Shown: piece by piece, positions 27,001 to 39,831 of the stretch
Position numbering within the stretch: position 1 is the stretch's first letter
Layout of the letters: every line of letters starts with the position of its first letter
DNA from: Progne subis subis
Taxonomy: Eukaryota; Chordata; Aves; Passeriformes; Hirundinidae
Length of the DNA: 64,000 nt
NCBI GenBank assembly: GCA_022316685.1
Contig: JAKJHU010000038.1
Location: 1,350,384-1,414,383, forward strand
Reading direction: 5' to 3'
Made by a program: the position numbers and the translations under genes
The notes under the pieces: model-generated
Told to the model about the DNA's origin: nothing
The model's database searches: none
The model's input: the letters and a program-made list of their open reading frames with translations, nothing else

Positions 27001-30000
27001 TGTGTTTGATTTTGGACAAGCCAGACAGGCCTTTTGAAGGCTTTAGTGTCTTTCTTGGTAGACAGCAATAGTGGCTAAATGATTAAATGCAGGAGATGGC
27101 AAAAACAACAAGTCATTAGTAATTATGAAATTTTTAGAGTATCATAGAATAATGATGGTATACAGCTTTTGCAAGAGGAAATTATCCCGTTTTACTATTC
27201 AATTCCGATGCCAAGCGCCAAATTTGCCTGTTTGATTGGGCTGGCACTTTCCTCAGAGACTAGAAAAAGCTTCCATTAGCTTTCATTGGCCTAAATCAGA
27301 AACATCGGTTAAAAGCACCGAACACTCACTGGTTGAGATCAACAGGCAGAAATGTGCACAAGGGCAGAATCTTTCCCCTAAGGTAGGTGACAAGTCAGTT
27401 ATATGCCATCATTACTCTGCATGTCAACCTATGCATATATTTCATTGAACTCCTAGCTCAGCACAAGCCTGTGTCTTCCTTTGAGCTCTCTTAGTGATAT
27501 TCTAAAATTAAAATTCAGCCTCCTATACATTTCTTTCTTCCTTCCTTCAAACTGTTGTTTTGTCAGTCTTCACAACAGCATACAAATGCACTAGAAGTTT
27601 CAGAAAGCGAAGGATAAAAAAAACCCCAAAAAACTCTTTCATTCAGAATAGCTGAAACACAGTGCAAACAAACTTAAACATTATCTTTTTTCCATTTCAC
27701 GCTCTTCTCTTTTAGACAGAGATTTTATTTAGAGCATTTTGTGAAATCACTTATAGCTGCTACAGACTTACCAGGTCCCATCTACAGGTTTTAGCTATAC
27801 CCCACTGAAAATAACACAAAATAGAGGATTATTCAGCATGTAGCTGTGAAGTGTCCATGTTAGGGTATGTTTGGCTGGCTGTGCTAATTGCATCCAAACC
27901 CCCGTGCCCACGCTCCTACTGGCACTGCTCCATCTCCACATTTACTATAGCTCTGCCTCTTTCCCTCTAATAGCTTCTGGCATGTTCTCCAATCCCACTC
28001 TTTCTAATACTGGCAGTCCTTTGCCAAATTGTGGAAGCAGCTTGGGGAAAAGGAAAACCATCACAAAGCAGCTGAAACTCACCCGCATGCGTGGCTGCCT
28101 TCCAACATGTCTGCCAATGGCTGGCTGCTACAGGAGCTACTGCAGGAGTTGTAAAATCAAGAGGAAGGAGCAAAAGTACACAACAGGCACAGAAATTAAT
28201 GTAACTGGCTTTAAAGGCAACAGCCATCTGTTTTCCTTACTGCCTGGCAGCATCAGGAGCTCCCTGCAGTGAGGATGGAGATTTGGCAGGTTTCTGTAAC
28301 CCTATTGAGCTTTTACTGTCCCTACCAGCATCCCCTGCTGCTTCTCTCCACACCCTCAGACCAATTATACTTAGACTTTTTATTGCAGCAGCAGTGCCCA
28401 CACAACCTTTTACTTATGGGCACTTTAATCACCAATAACTATCAACACAAGCAAAGTTCAACTACTGCTTAAGCATGACATTTCTAAATCTGGAATTAAT
28501 ACGATTTTGCAGCTATAGGAAAACTGGCTTTAAAATGTAGCTGAGGCAGAGTTTACACCTGCGAAAATGAACTTGATTTAGTTTTGTGATAGCATGATCT
28601 TACCTGTATTACCAAGATGTCAAGAAAAATTGTGTTATGTTTTCCTTCTGTGGCTGCCATTTGAGTTTTTATTTGCATAATGCTACTTTCCCAGGCAGAA
28701 GGTTGCCAAGAAAACAGAGCATGAAACCTGTCACAGAAATGCAACAAAGACAACTTGGAGGCTTTGTTTTCACATAGATCTAAACTGATTTCAGTGTACT
28801 TAATTGCCATAAAAATTAAAATAGACATTTTCTCAGTGTATAAGGTTATTATTAATATTTTTATTCTTTGTGTGCCAACTTTAAGCAAAAACAGCAAGTA
28901 GTACAAAACATATAGCAGGTAAAAGAATGTAAGAATATACATTAGTAAAAAAACCAGCTATCCGTAACCACAATCTTCCCTTGAAGTAGAAGCTTTTTAG
29001 TACAGTTCTTCAGGGCTGTTTCTGTTCTCAGTTATCACAGTTTTAATATAACTTACAATCACTTCCTAGAGACTTAGTTATCCGGATTTTACAAAGCGTT
29101 ATCTGCTTTAGGAAAAACCAGAGTGATGCGTACAGCAATCTGTCCTGCAAGAGCAAGAGCAGCTGGTGTAGCTTACATAAAGTGGCAAATAGCCCAGTGC
29201 AATAAAATGTAAGCATGTTCATAGCAAGAGCAACTATTGGCACAGAACAGATGTCAAAATGTATTTTTGGATCACAAATAAAATTATCTGCTTATTTTCT
29301 GTCATAATGAAGATACAACAACAGGATACAATTTCCTTAAATTTGGGGGTGGCAGATTCTCTTCAAAATTTAGGTTTTCTTTTTTAAAATTTTATTTCAT
29401 GTATATTTAGTGCTCCCAGTTAGAAGATCTGAGTTATCACATAGATCTCAGCATGTCAAAATCCAATAGTTAGTTTATCTATCACCTGGTCACCTGAATT
29501 CCGAGTGAATTTGAGTGAAGGGATGTTTGTTTGTTTAGTGTGGGTTTTGTATTCGCTCTGGGGTTTTATTTTACATAAAAGCAGAACATAGAATCTGTGA
29601 GGTTTTTTTCTGGTTTTGGTTAGGTTGTTTTGGTTTTTTTTAAAGGAAGGAGATTGTCCATTCAAGCATTTAGGACCTGTTTTAGACAATTTACTATCTT
29701 TCTGCTAGTTGTACTGCAATAGCTTTAACCACCAGGTATACTTGGATCACAGATTACTAAATGCTCTGCCTTCGTGTTACCAGAAGCACATTGGAAAAAG
29801 GCTGGAATTAGGCTGCATCCCAGCTGCAAACACACAGTAGTTGTCAGTACATTCCCTGTGAGAGGGATGAGGAGCAAGACCTGCTTAAGACATCTGAAGC
29901 TACTGAAATACAGACTAAAAATAGTAGCAGTGATCTCCACCACATCGGGACCCACTCTGTTCATGGACTTAGCAGCAATTTAATCACTGACTGCAGAGGG

Positions 30001-32966
30001 TGCAGTTTGATGTGCTATTTTCCATATACCTCCATAAGAAAGACAATCTGATGGTGGTATACTCTAGATGCCATTATATGAGTTCAGTAGTGCCTCCTGC
30101 TATGAAGGCATTTACAAATCCCCTCTAAGGCTGTATTTTCTCTCTTTTTTCTCTTGTTAAAGGATTGTTTGCTCAGTTTGGTTCTGCAAGAGTATCAGGT
30201 TTCCATTTACTACTCAAAGCACCTTGTCAGAAATGCTTAGTGTCTCAAAGAATTAGTCCCTTATAAGTCTTTGTTTCCTTGTCATTGAAAGCATCATGAA
30301 CTATGGGTCCACAAATACAGTTTTCAGACAACTCTGTCTATAAACCACTGATCAAGTTATTTGCTGAGGAGTGAAATCCCTCCACGGATCAATATTAACA
30401 GGTATGAGAAAAAAAGAAGTTAGGGAAAGCAAAGTGTTTGCTTTGGTTAAGTTTTTCCATCTTTTTGTGGACAAAATTGTAATGATGCTACAACTTAACA
30501 TCCTGCTTTTTGCATAGTGGTAACAGCAGCAGCATGGCCTAACTATATGTGACAGCCACAATGACTCGTCGTGCAGTATGTTTAACGATCTCTAATGAGA
30601 GCTGAGACACTTCCTGGACACTGTCCATAACTGTCCTTCTCTGAGGCTATAGTCAAACATTTAATGTGAGGAGAAACTCTAGAGGAAGTATTTTCTTGCT
30701 CTTTCTGCTGTGACTACAAACTCACCCAATGTGAAATGAATGTTGGAATGACCCTGTGAAAAATAGAAAATAAAAGCATAGCAAATGGAGCTGCCTTTTT
30801 CTTCTGAATGGATTAACCCAGCTTCCTAGTTATGGTAGTTTTAACATTGCTATTAATAAGGCCTTTCTTATTTCTTTTAAGGTCATATACCTTCCATGAA
30901 TAAATTCCCATTTCAGTGTCACAAGTAGGACTTGGGATGTAATGCTTATCTCCTCCCATCTTCCTTCTCCAAAACTTCCTAGTCAAAAAAGTTCTAATCC
31001 TAAGGAATCTACAAGAACCTATGAGTGGATTGAAACCCACCACAAAAAGGAGTAAATCAATTCTACTGTTAGTATCTCCAGAGTGCCACCAAGTCATTGA
31101 GAAGTGAATAGTACTCAGAGAAACTCACTCTGCAGAGAGCACAGTTGGGGGGGGGGTTAAATTATCCCCTAGGCGTGAGTTCCAATACGTTTGAGCCTCC
31201 TCCAGCTGTACATTGAACACCTGCAAAGCACATCAGAGTCCCTCAGAGCCCATGGACAGAAAGTCATACTTTGCACTTTGATCTCTGTGAACAAAAAAGA
31301 AGGAAAAATTTAGCATGAACATTGTGGTCTCGATCATGTTTTAGAGCTTAGCCCTTTCTGAGCTGACAGAAGGAATGAGTTGTTCCACTGGTATTTTGGC
31401 ATTTTAGTGTAAATGCCTCCCGGGGCCTAAAAACCATTTCCTGGAGAAGCAACTACCTGGTGTCTTCAGTGGGTGCAGCTTGAACTTGGCACTCACCAGC
31501 AGAACTAGCACATCATGTTGCAAAGGAATGGGGCTTGGGACTTTTTACCTGTCACCCTCAACAGACTCAGAGTTTTTCAGGTCTCCCTTTTCATGCCTCC
31601 TATGACATGGATCCTGTGTAAATTTGACCTTGCTTAGGAAGATTATCACTCCCAGCAGAGACTCTGGGAAGGAAACATTCCTTGAGCTCGCTCTCTATCC
31701 TGAAATATTAGAATTGCTAATAGAGCTCCCAGCTGCTATTATAGTTTTTATAACACAAACACCTGCCTGCAGCAATGACACAACCAAAATAATAGACATT
31801 TATCCACTATAGATCTAGAAATTACTTTTCAGCACTCCAGAACCAGGCCAATTACAAACAGGTAAGCTATAGCTATATCTAAGAGAAGGGGTAATCCTAT
31901 TCCGGTTTGGCAGCCATGCAGACCTCTGGATGCATATATGTTTTTTTAAATGGTCACCTTAGCTCTGCATTAAAGTTGGTGTGAAGCCAATAGCTCATTG
32001 CCCTAAGAAACTGCATTCCTTATGGGTTAATATTTCACTTGACAGGAATCCTTTCTGGCCAGAGATCAACTATGCAAACAGGTTTGTATCTCATTGTTTC
32101 CAGGAGCAAGAGTTTTTCAAACCCTTCTCAAACACAGCTGAATCAAAACATATACTCCCCACTTCTCTTCCTGCTATTTAAAACTGTAACTCCAGGTCTG
32201 CTCTGTTCACTGAGAACAGCATACTTCTTTATATTCGTTACATATTATTTAAGTTGGATACCATAAAAACATGGTTTTGGAGCTCACACATAAAAAGCCA
32301 CTAGAATTATTTAGCCTCAAAAGAATATTCAGTACAAAGCATCCCCCTCTTTTCCATTTGGGATTGTCTGGGCTCATTGGGTCTAAGCTCATGTCAGGAA
32401 ATGTGCCTTCCTACTTCGACTATCATTATCTATCATTCTACTATCTGAGTAACACACAAGACAAAGATGACAAACAACAGAGATATCACATTACCTAATC
32501 TTCTGTTCCTGTCCTACAACAGGTTAATCACTAACAAAGAGCTCAACCTTACATTTAAAAGCTGGTATATCAGTTGTTGCTCCTTATGCCTTACCTTATA
32601 TGTGGTGGGCAATGGAACAGTTTGGATTTTATTCTCCTACTTTCATATTTTACTTTTGTCTACTACAAGAAAGTGCACCAGAAATTTGGGAATTAAGCTG
32701 GAAACAGCAAGACTGGGGGAAAAAAACCCCAGCTGAGTCAGAAAAGCTAGTAGGTGATTTGGGTAAAGAAGATGTATAAAGGAAAATTAATTAATAATAG
32801 GGAAATGATAAACTCTATTTTGACAATGGAGTTGCTTTTAAAAAATTCATAAAATGGTTGCTTATTTTTGAGTGCTTTGAGTCTCCCAATGATGCCTTAA
32901 GTTTTAACTTCAATATTTTCCAGATCCTGTACTGCATTAGTATATAACTTTGAACTTCACATAAAG
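24039..32966. other. A+T-rich intergenic DNA, nothing recognised
   Basis: A G-run of ten lies at 31147-31156. A GC-richer patch at 27870-28270 gives a 133-codon frame without recognisable domains. A weak ATCATAGAATAATG near 27140 hints at a CR1 3' end but is too short to call. Confidence 0.45.
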
Positions 32967-33361
32967 TGTTAGCAAGATCTCCTCACAGTTCAGTCAGACA
33001 AAACAATTCTTTTCCAGCCTGAGAACCAAGGACACCATTGCAGCTTCAGGCCTATACTACAAAAAGCATAAACAATGGTGAATTGAGGAGAGAAGTCTGG
33101 GAGGATGGGACTTCATAACCCAAAGCTGCAATTGGACAATTAACCCCAATATATAAATGGACCAAAACTTATAAAAGTGTGAAATCTCATGACTCAGAGT
33201 CCATCTTGAGTCCATCTTGAGTCCATCTTGGGTCCATCTTGGGTAGAGCCACAGGCTCTTTTACTGCCCAAGGTGTATCCTTTAAAGGCCTTTTAATAAA
33301 TATGTACTTCCTTCCTTTAACAATGTCTAGGCTTTGTTCTAGGCAGCCTCACAAGGCATCA
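32967..33361 (+). mobile_element. Probable solo LTR of an endogenous retrovirus
   Basis: Features in order: a TG start (TGTTAGC, chosen by eye); a TATAAAAG box near 33170; a tandem block of GAGTCCATCTT/GGGTCCATCTT units (33198-33244); CCCAAGGTGTATCC; AATAAA near 33295; a TTTAACAATGTCTAGGC stretch; and an end in GGCATCA. This order of promoter, poly(A) signal and U5-like tail closely matches LTRs I associate with songbird endogenous retroviruses. No internal gag/pol sequence flanks it, so it is read as a solo LTR. The 5-base flanks at my chosen ends do not match, so boundaries are approximate. Confidence 0.7.
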
Positions 33362-35417
33362 CCAACAGCACATCTCTACTGGAATATGTGTGTGGTAAAG
33401 ATAAACAAGACTTCTTCAATATCTTTCTGAGCAAAATATACCTACAAAAATCTCAGTCCAACTCTTTATGCAGTATTGAGATACTCTTGCTCTTCAGCTT
33501 CCAAAACATGCACCAGCCATCATACAGCAGCAACTTCAGTCAAAAGCTAGAACAGAACAGAATGACTTACAAACACATTGATCATAAATACTACTGATAC
33601 ACAATAATAGATCGGAAAACCTTTCATGTATTAACTATCTACAGGACTATAGAACGCCTTTTCAAAGCACATCTAATTACCTGTCTTCTGCAATAGATCA
33701 GTGATGGAATTAAGAAAGGAGTCTTGAATCCTTACCCTCACAAATACAGGCAGGAGTTCCCCTTCACACTCTATCAGTGAAATCAGTGCAAGCTGCACCT
33801 TCTACCCACCTCAAAGGCAACTCAGAGCATATTGCTTATGTCCTCCTCTACCCCAGTTTCCTAAGGAAGCCACAGCCTTCCATAGTATGATATGCATCAA
33901 TCTCATTATAAAAACCAGTCCCTCAGCCCCATAGCAAGGGCATGTCGGTTATGTTACAGGAATTTGAAAGTATTCTGGGTCACTCAACAAGACTGTTAGC
34001 ATGTCCTATCCTGTGCTTGGACCCACCACATGACAGAGAATGTCTGAAATTTGATCAAATTCCAGGTATGTCTCATCTCATGATGAGAAACTATGTCCCA
34101 TGATCCTCACATGACTCTATAGGAAGCTCTGTGGCTTCTTCTTTACCTGAAATGTTGGGCATCATTAAGGCAGGAGGGACAAATGTCCTCATCTAGTCTG
34201 AATGTCCAGAAACAGAAGACTGGAATGGTTTAATTCCTGCTTCACTTTCAACAGTTGTGCTTGCATCATAGTGCACCTTTCCTGAAATATCCGTTCCTGA
34301 TTTGATGATTTCTAATAATAGATGATCACTGGAAATACTGGTAGCCACAGCCTTGGGTTACACAGCTCATTAATCACTGTAGCCATTAAAAACTTACCTT
34401 TAATTTCTGCCCTAGCTACAATTTCTTATTTTGTCTTGGAGCAGTTAGCTGTATGAATATCCATTTTCTAAAATTTATGTGTCTTCCTTAATTTTCCCAA
34501 CAGATTATGATCAAACTAGCTATTTGCTTCATCTTTTAAGAGTGAAACAAAGTGAACTTCATTAAAGCTTTGCTGCTGTTTTCCAACCCTTAAGTTACTC
34601 TTGTAGATTTTTACTTGAAAAGTACTCAAGTACTTCTTACCTGTACAACCTCCAGTATAGCAAGTTTCTAGGATGTTTGATTGCAAAGAGAATGAAGGAA
34701 GGGTATTGGAGAAATCCTGAACATCTGGAAAAGCCTGATAGTGACCGACAGCAGGTGTATTACTGCTGCTAGGGCTCAGAGCAGGACAGAGGAGAGGTAA
34801 GAGGGGAAAACCATTCTAGCCCTTAATCTTTTCTTCCCTTTCCAGTAACTCTATGCTCTGCTTACAATGACATGCTAAAATTATCATTGGAGCTGTTGTA
34901 GTCCATATGATGTTTGTTCTTTTGTTATTCTACTTTGTTATTCAAGTTGCCTTAAGTCAAAAACTCTAGTAAAAATCTATGCTTGTTATATTGATATTCT
35001 GACAGATATCTGTAACCTTATCTAAAAAGATTATGGTAATCTGACAAAACTCAAAGAGGAAGGGTTAAAGGGAGGGTTTTTTTTTTTTAAATAGACAACT
35101 CTTTTCATTATGAAGTACACACTGATTAGTTCTGTATATTGCCTTTCTCTGCCCAGGTCTCTTCTACTCTTCTACCAAAATCTTCTACCAAATCTACCTT
35201 TCCATCTGAACTTACTAATTCAAAGGGTATGCATGGATGTAAATAAGGTGTCAATGTTATCAACCTTCATTCTGCAATACCAGAACAAATGAGCTTAAAT
35301 TTTAGAAGCTGTTATTTCCCCCATCACAGGATTCTTGCAGACTAATTCTTCATATTATTACTTGCTTTTTCTCTCAATACACATCATCTCAACATAATGT
35401 TTAGTATCCTAGAACAT
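33362..35417. other. Intergenic DNA, nothing recognised
   Basis: No retroviral internal region follows the LTR. No exon or repeat was recognised. Confidence 0.45.
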
Positions 35418-35464
35418 AAAAAAAAAAAAAAAAAACAAAACAAAACAAAAAACCACGGGGGGGG
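35418..35464. repeat. A run, CAAAA units and an eight-G run
   Basis: Eighteen A (35418-35435), then CAAAA-type units, AACCAC and eight G (35457-35464) form a compound low-complexity tract. Confidence 0.9.
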
Positions 35465-38400
35465 AAACTGTTCGAACCCTCAAAACAATTCTGTAGTTGC
35501 CAACCTCACCCTTATCACACAGGACCACAGTACAAGGAAGTTGAGCTGAATCTCTAGATCAATGCCTGCACTGTTCCAGCCAAGCCCTCTCAGTTAAGGT
35601 CTTTCCTTACTAGCAATAGAGCAATCCTAGCTAAGTGTTTCCATGGATAGCAGAGCTTCAGGGTGAAGACTGGATGTCTCACCTGCCAAATTGAAAGTGC
35701 TTTTGTAGCTGTGTGGCCTTCCTGTAGCATCAGGTGTTAGCATTTGAGTTTGACATAAATGTTATGATTTTTTTTTTTTTCACTCTGATGATATTGATTA
35801 GCTAGAACTGTTAATTTTGAGAAAGTCTCCTTAAGGAACTCTGTTTAACCTAACATGTTTAAAACCAAGTTTTGAATTCTGTCAAAATTTATTTCATCAC
35901 TTAGACCTGTATAACACATGGAAGTAAGAAAAAAAAATAGTTAAAGATTTCAGGAGAAACAAAACCTGCAAAATTCAGAATATATCAGCCATACAAACAG
36001 ATTTTCTGCATAAAATTTTAATATATAAAACACTGAAATCGAAAACTGCATTGGCAGTGGTTATTATAGTATGTAGCTTCCAGAATAATGGGCTGAACAA
36101 TTTCCTCCCTTGTTTATTTAATAAGAATACTTATCTTCTTTTTTGTTTTTTTCTTTCCCTTGTGACACAGGTGTTGGATTAATCTTTTAACTCCTGCAGG
36201 GGACATGAGAGCAGTACAGTAATGGCATTTGTGGCTGGACATCATTCAGCCATTACTATATGTCATTCTTCAGTTATTGCAATGTAGTGATAGAACATCC
36301 ATTAAAGTTAGAGATATTGTTGAAGACAAAGGTCAAAGGGAGATCATTTACAATCCAGCACTTAATTTATTCCTTCTAATTATGAGGGGAGGAAAATCCT
36401 CACAACTATCCTACTTTCTTGAGTAACAAGGAAAGAGTGCTAACAGACCTCAGCCTATGTGGGGAACTCCTGCCTGTGTAAGTTAAAGCTTTATGACATG
36501 ATCCAAAGCCAGGTGAAACAATGTCCTTAAACTGTTTTCAATCCATTTGGACTCAGACTTAAGACTTAACTCAAAAGGGTTCTAAATAATTAGGGTAACA
36601 TTAGCTGCTATCTCTTTTTCTGTCAACAAACATCATGAACAGTACTGTGTTGTGAAAAGTGTCCAGTCTCTTAAACAATCACAGCACATTTATTCAAAAC
36701 AAGACTAAATGAGGGTTAGGCCTTGTACTAGAGAGGAAAGCTTAGGCAAAGGTGCATTTTCTGTTCTGTATGAAATATATTCCCATGGCAATTAGTGCCC
36801 AGAGTGTAGTTGTAATAATATTTAAGATAAAAGTCCCTAAGACAGAAAATATAAATGGACAACGACCAGACTGAATAAAGACTTTCAGTTATTTAAAGTG
36901 TGCTATACAAGTCCATAAGCTAGAACACCTTCATTTTAAAATTGTCATCATCATCACAAAATATATGTAAAAAAACACAAACCACTCCGTGTTATAGCTA
37001 TGCACACTCCAGGGCTTCCAAGCAAGCCACAGTGGTCCTGTTGAGTGGCAACTGGAGTGCACAAACAGGCCTGGCTCTGTGCAGAATTGATTAAAGAGGT
37101 GCCTGTCAATCTCAGAAACATTTTTGAAATTTTGTATTCTGTTTCACTCTGTGGAACAACACCAAACCTTTTCACATGTTCTCATTATTAACAATCTTTT
37201 CCACCCATTTGTTCAAACAAAAGGCGTTTAAGATTCAGAAAAGGGTGTCAGGAGTGGAGGAATGGTTCCATAATTCCATAAGTATTTTAATTTTTACTAG
37301 TCTTTGAATTTGCAAATAAATTGGGCTACAGGAATAATTGTAGGTAACATCAGTGCATTATATGCTAGATACTTTCTCAGGTTCTTGCATATAGAGAGGG
37401 TATTTGAATAAAACTGTTTGGGTTTTTTTAACTCTAGTGCCTTTAGCCACATCTGCACAGAGTGCTCTAGCTGAAAACAAATGCAAATGAGCAGAGAGAA
37501 AACGCGTGTAATGTGAGTACTGGGGTGTTTAGGTGTTTATGCTGTACCTCACACATACCAAACAAGCAAGTCTACCCACTTTTTGTTTGCTGTTTACCCT
37601 TATGCAGTATGTACTCCACAGCTGTCCTAACATGTATTGGCATGTCTGACCCGTGTGAATGACAAAGGAGATTCTTTGCTTTACTCCATGAGTACCATAC
37701 GTTAGACCCGGGCAAGGCAAAGCAATAAACGAGCCTTCTGATCTGGTTATACCCTCCTGACCTGATAGTGCTTCTGCTCCTTTTCTACTTGTTTTACAAC
37801 AGAAAAAAAAACCCCAAAACCCCAGAGAAAGCAGCAATGAGCAGGGATCTGTAAGTACAGAGCTAGCTTCCCAGTTTTGTTTAGCTTGAAACAAAGGAGG
37901 GGGGTTTTTTGTTTTGTTTTTTATCTTTACGAATTAAGAGAGTACAGAACAAAGGACTACACAAATAAGACAGAACAGTACTTGTTTTTCACCTGGCCTA
38001 AGTTTCCAGAGCTGAAAGTACCTTTCTTTTTAAAATTCCTGGTCATGTGGAAAAGTAAATTTTAGCTATAGTTGTTCAGTTTCATAGTGGCCAGTCTGAA
38101 ACATCTGCCATGCAGTTTACTGAAACATTCACACCTGGAATTAAATTAAATTTGTTCAGAAAAATATAATGCTACAGGGTGCTTTATCACTTGAGGAACA
38201 GGAGTCAGATAACAAAATTCACTGTTCACACAGTAACTCAAAAGCAGCAATAATTCAGCTTTACAATCTTGATATACTTCTATAATGGTCACTTCTGAAA
38301 TATATTTCCCCTTTGGACTTATTGATTTGGCCATTCTACAAAGCTTGTTGACTTGGAACAGTGGGTGACTCCACAGGGATACACCTGCACAGCCAATTAA

Positions 38401-39790
38401 CCACACATGTCTGAGCCGAGCTTGGCACATGGAGGTGAACCTGGCATGGAAACAATCACAAGAACTTGGGCATTACTGAAAGGAGGTGAAAACAGAGGTG
38501 GAGCTGAAACAAGTTTTTTAAAAATTGTTCAAGTGATAAAAGGGCAAACATTAAGAAGGCAAGACTTGTAGATTTTCAGGGAGGAAGAAAGTAAATGGAA
38601 AGGTTAAAACCAGAAATTTAAATTGTTAATTTTACAAATAAAAGTTTATTAGCTTTTTTAAGTTGCAAAGGAGCTAGTTTTAAAGTTATATATATGTAAA
38701 AATGGGTTAGTGGAAAATGTTTACTGTTTGAGTTAGTCAAATTTTGCTCAGTGACAGAGAAATGTATGAAGTCAGATTAACTTCATAAAAGACACTATTT
38801 ATGAATAAAATTTAATTTGTTGTTTGTTTGCTAAAGATTTTATGCAAACAAATACAAATAAACTGTCCTGGTTTATTAACATAATTCGAAAAACTAGATA
38901 AAGCCTTTAATGAATATTTTAGAAGGTTGAAAAGCCAACCCAAAACTTTAAATATAAATTAACTCAGGTGAGAGGGAGATGTTACAGTTCCAGGAATTCA
39001 GCATGAGGAGAAAAATAATTTTTGTACAACAATGAAGAGAATTTTAGCTGCATAAATACTGTCATTTATTTCCTTCTTTGAAAAAGAGAGAGAAACCTCC
39101 TGAGGAGCAAAAAAAACCCCCAGGCCCTGAAACCATAGTTTGTATCATATGCAGTCAAAAAAGCCAGGACAGCTCACCACAGCTGGGGTCTGCGCAGCAG
39201 AGTCTGTGCTGTGTCACCTGTTTCATGCAGCTTCTAGTCCAGACCAATGAGGTGCAAATTAGCTGTTCTTCAGAAGTGTGCACCAGGGCTCTGTCTCAGC
39301 TATTATGCCCTGACTAGAACATTTGGAGTGGAGGTGTTATTTTTTACATGTCAGTGTCATGTTAGTCATGGAAGTGGTGCCAACCAAACCTTCATCATTC
39401 AAAAAAGTTACTATTTTAGGGAAGAGATGGCAGGTTTCATCTTTGTCCTGGAAGAGGCCTCTCCAGAGCCACAGGAGCTTATTGCAGGAGCAGTGCTGAT
39501 GGGCTACGGTCTTCTTAATCTCCCAATAAAGGCACTTCAATCCAGGTGCATTTCTGGAAAATGTTATATCAGTAAGCAACAATAGCTTTCTACCACCTCT
39601 TTTGGTGGCAGAGAGGACCAAGAGACAGTGAAAAAGTCAAATCATCAGGCAGGACTGTGTGGGGAATGAGAACGGGCAGGTGCAAATGCTGATCACTTAG
39701 GAAACAGTACTGGGATAGGAGAGTACATTTCTGCTGCAAAATTTAAATTGAACTAAGATCAGATCATCTGGAAATGATCTGATATCTGGA
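35465..39790. other. A+T-rich intergenic DNA, nothing recognised
   Basis: Homopolymers and A-run/CCCC motifs (37803-37823, 39109-39121) occur. A 121-codon minus frame at 37529-37894 has no family signature. Confidence 0.45.
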
Positions 39791-39831
39791 ATCTGGAAAA
39801 GAATACTGCTATCTGGAAAAGAATACCTGCT
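39791..39831. repeat. Near-perfect 20-bp tandem duplication
   Basis: ATCTGGAAAAGAATACTGCT at 39791-39810 is repeated at 39811-39831 with one inserted C. A related ATCTGGAAATGATCTG precedes it, suggesting stepwise duplication. Confidence 0.9.

Noticed and set aside
27871..28272. 133-codon frame in a GC-richer patch
   Set aside because: It opens on TTG. Cys and Ser content suggested a small secreted protein, but the Cys spacing fits no family and there is no clean signal peptide cleavage context.
31829..31851. Possible RE1/NRSE silencer (TTCAGCACTCCAGAACC)
   Set aside because: The left half matches but the right half lacks the required GGACAGCGCC-like core.
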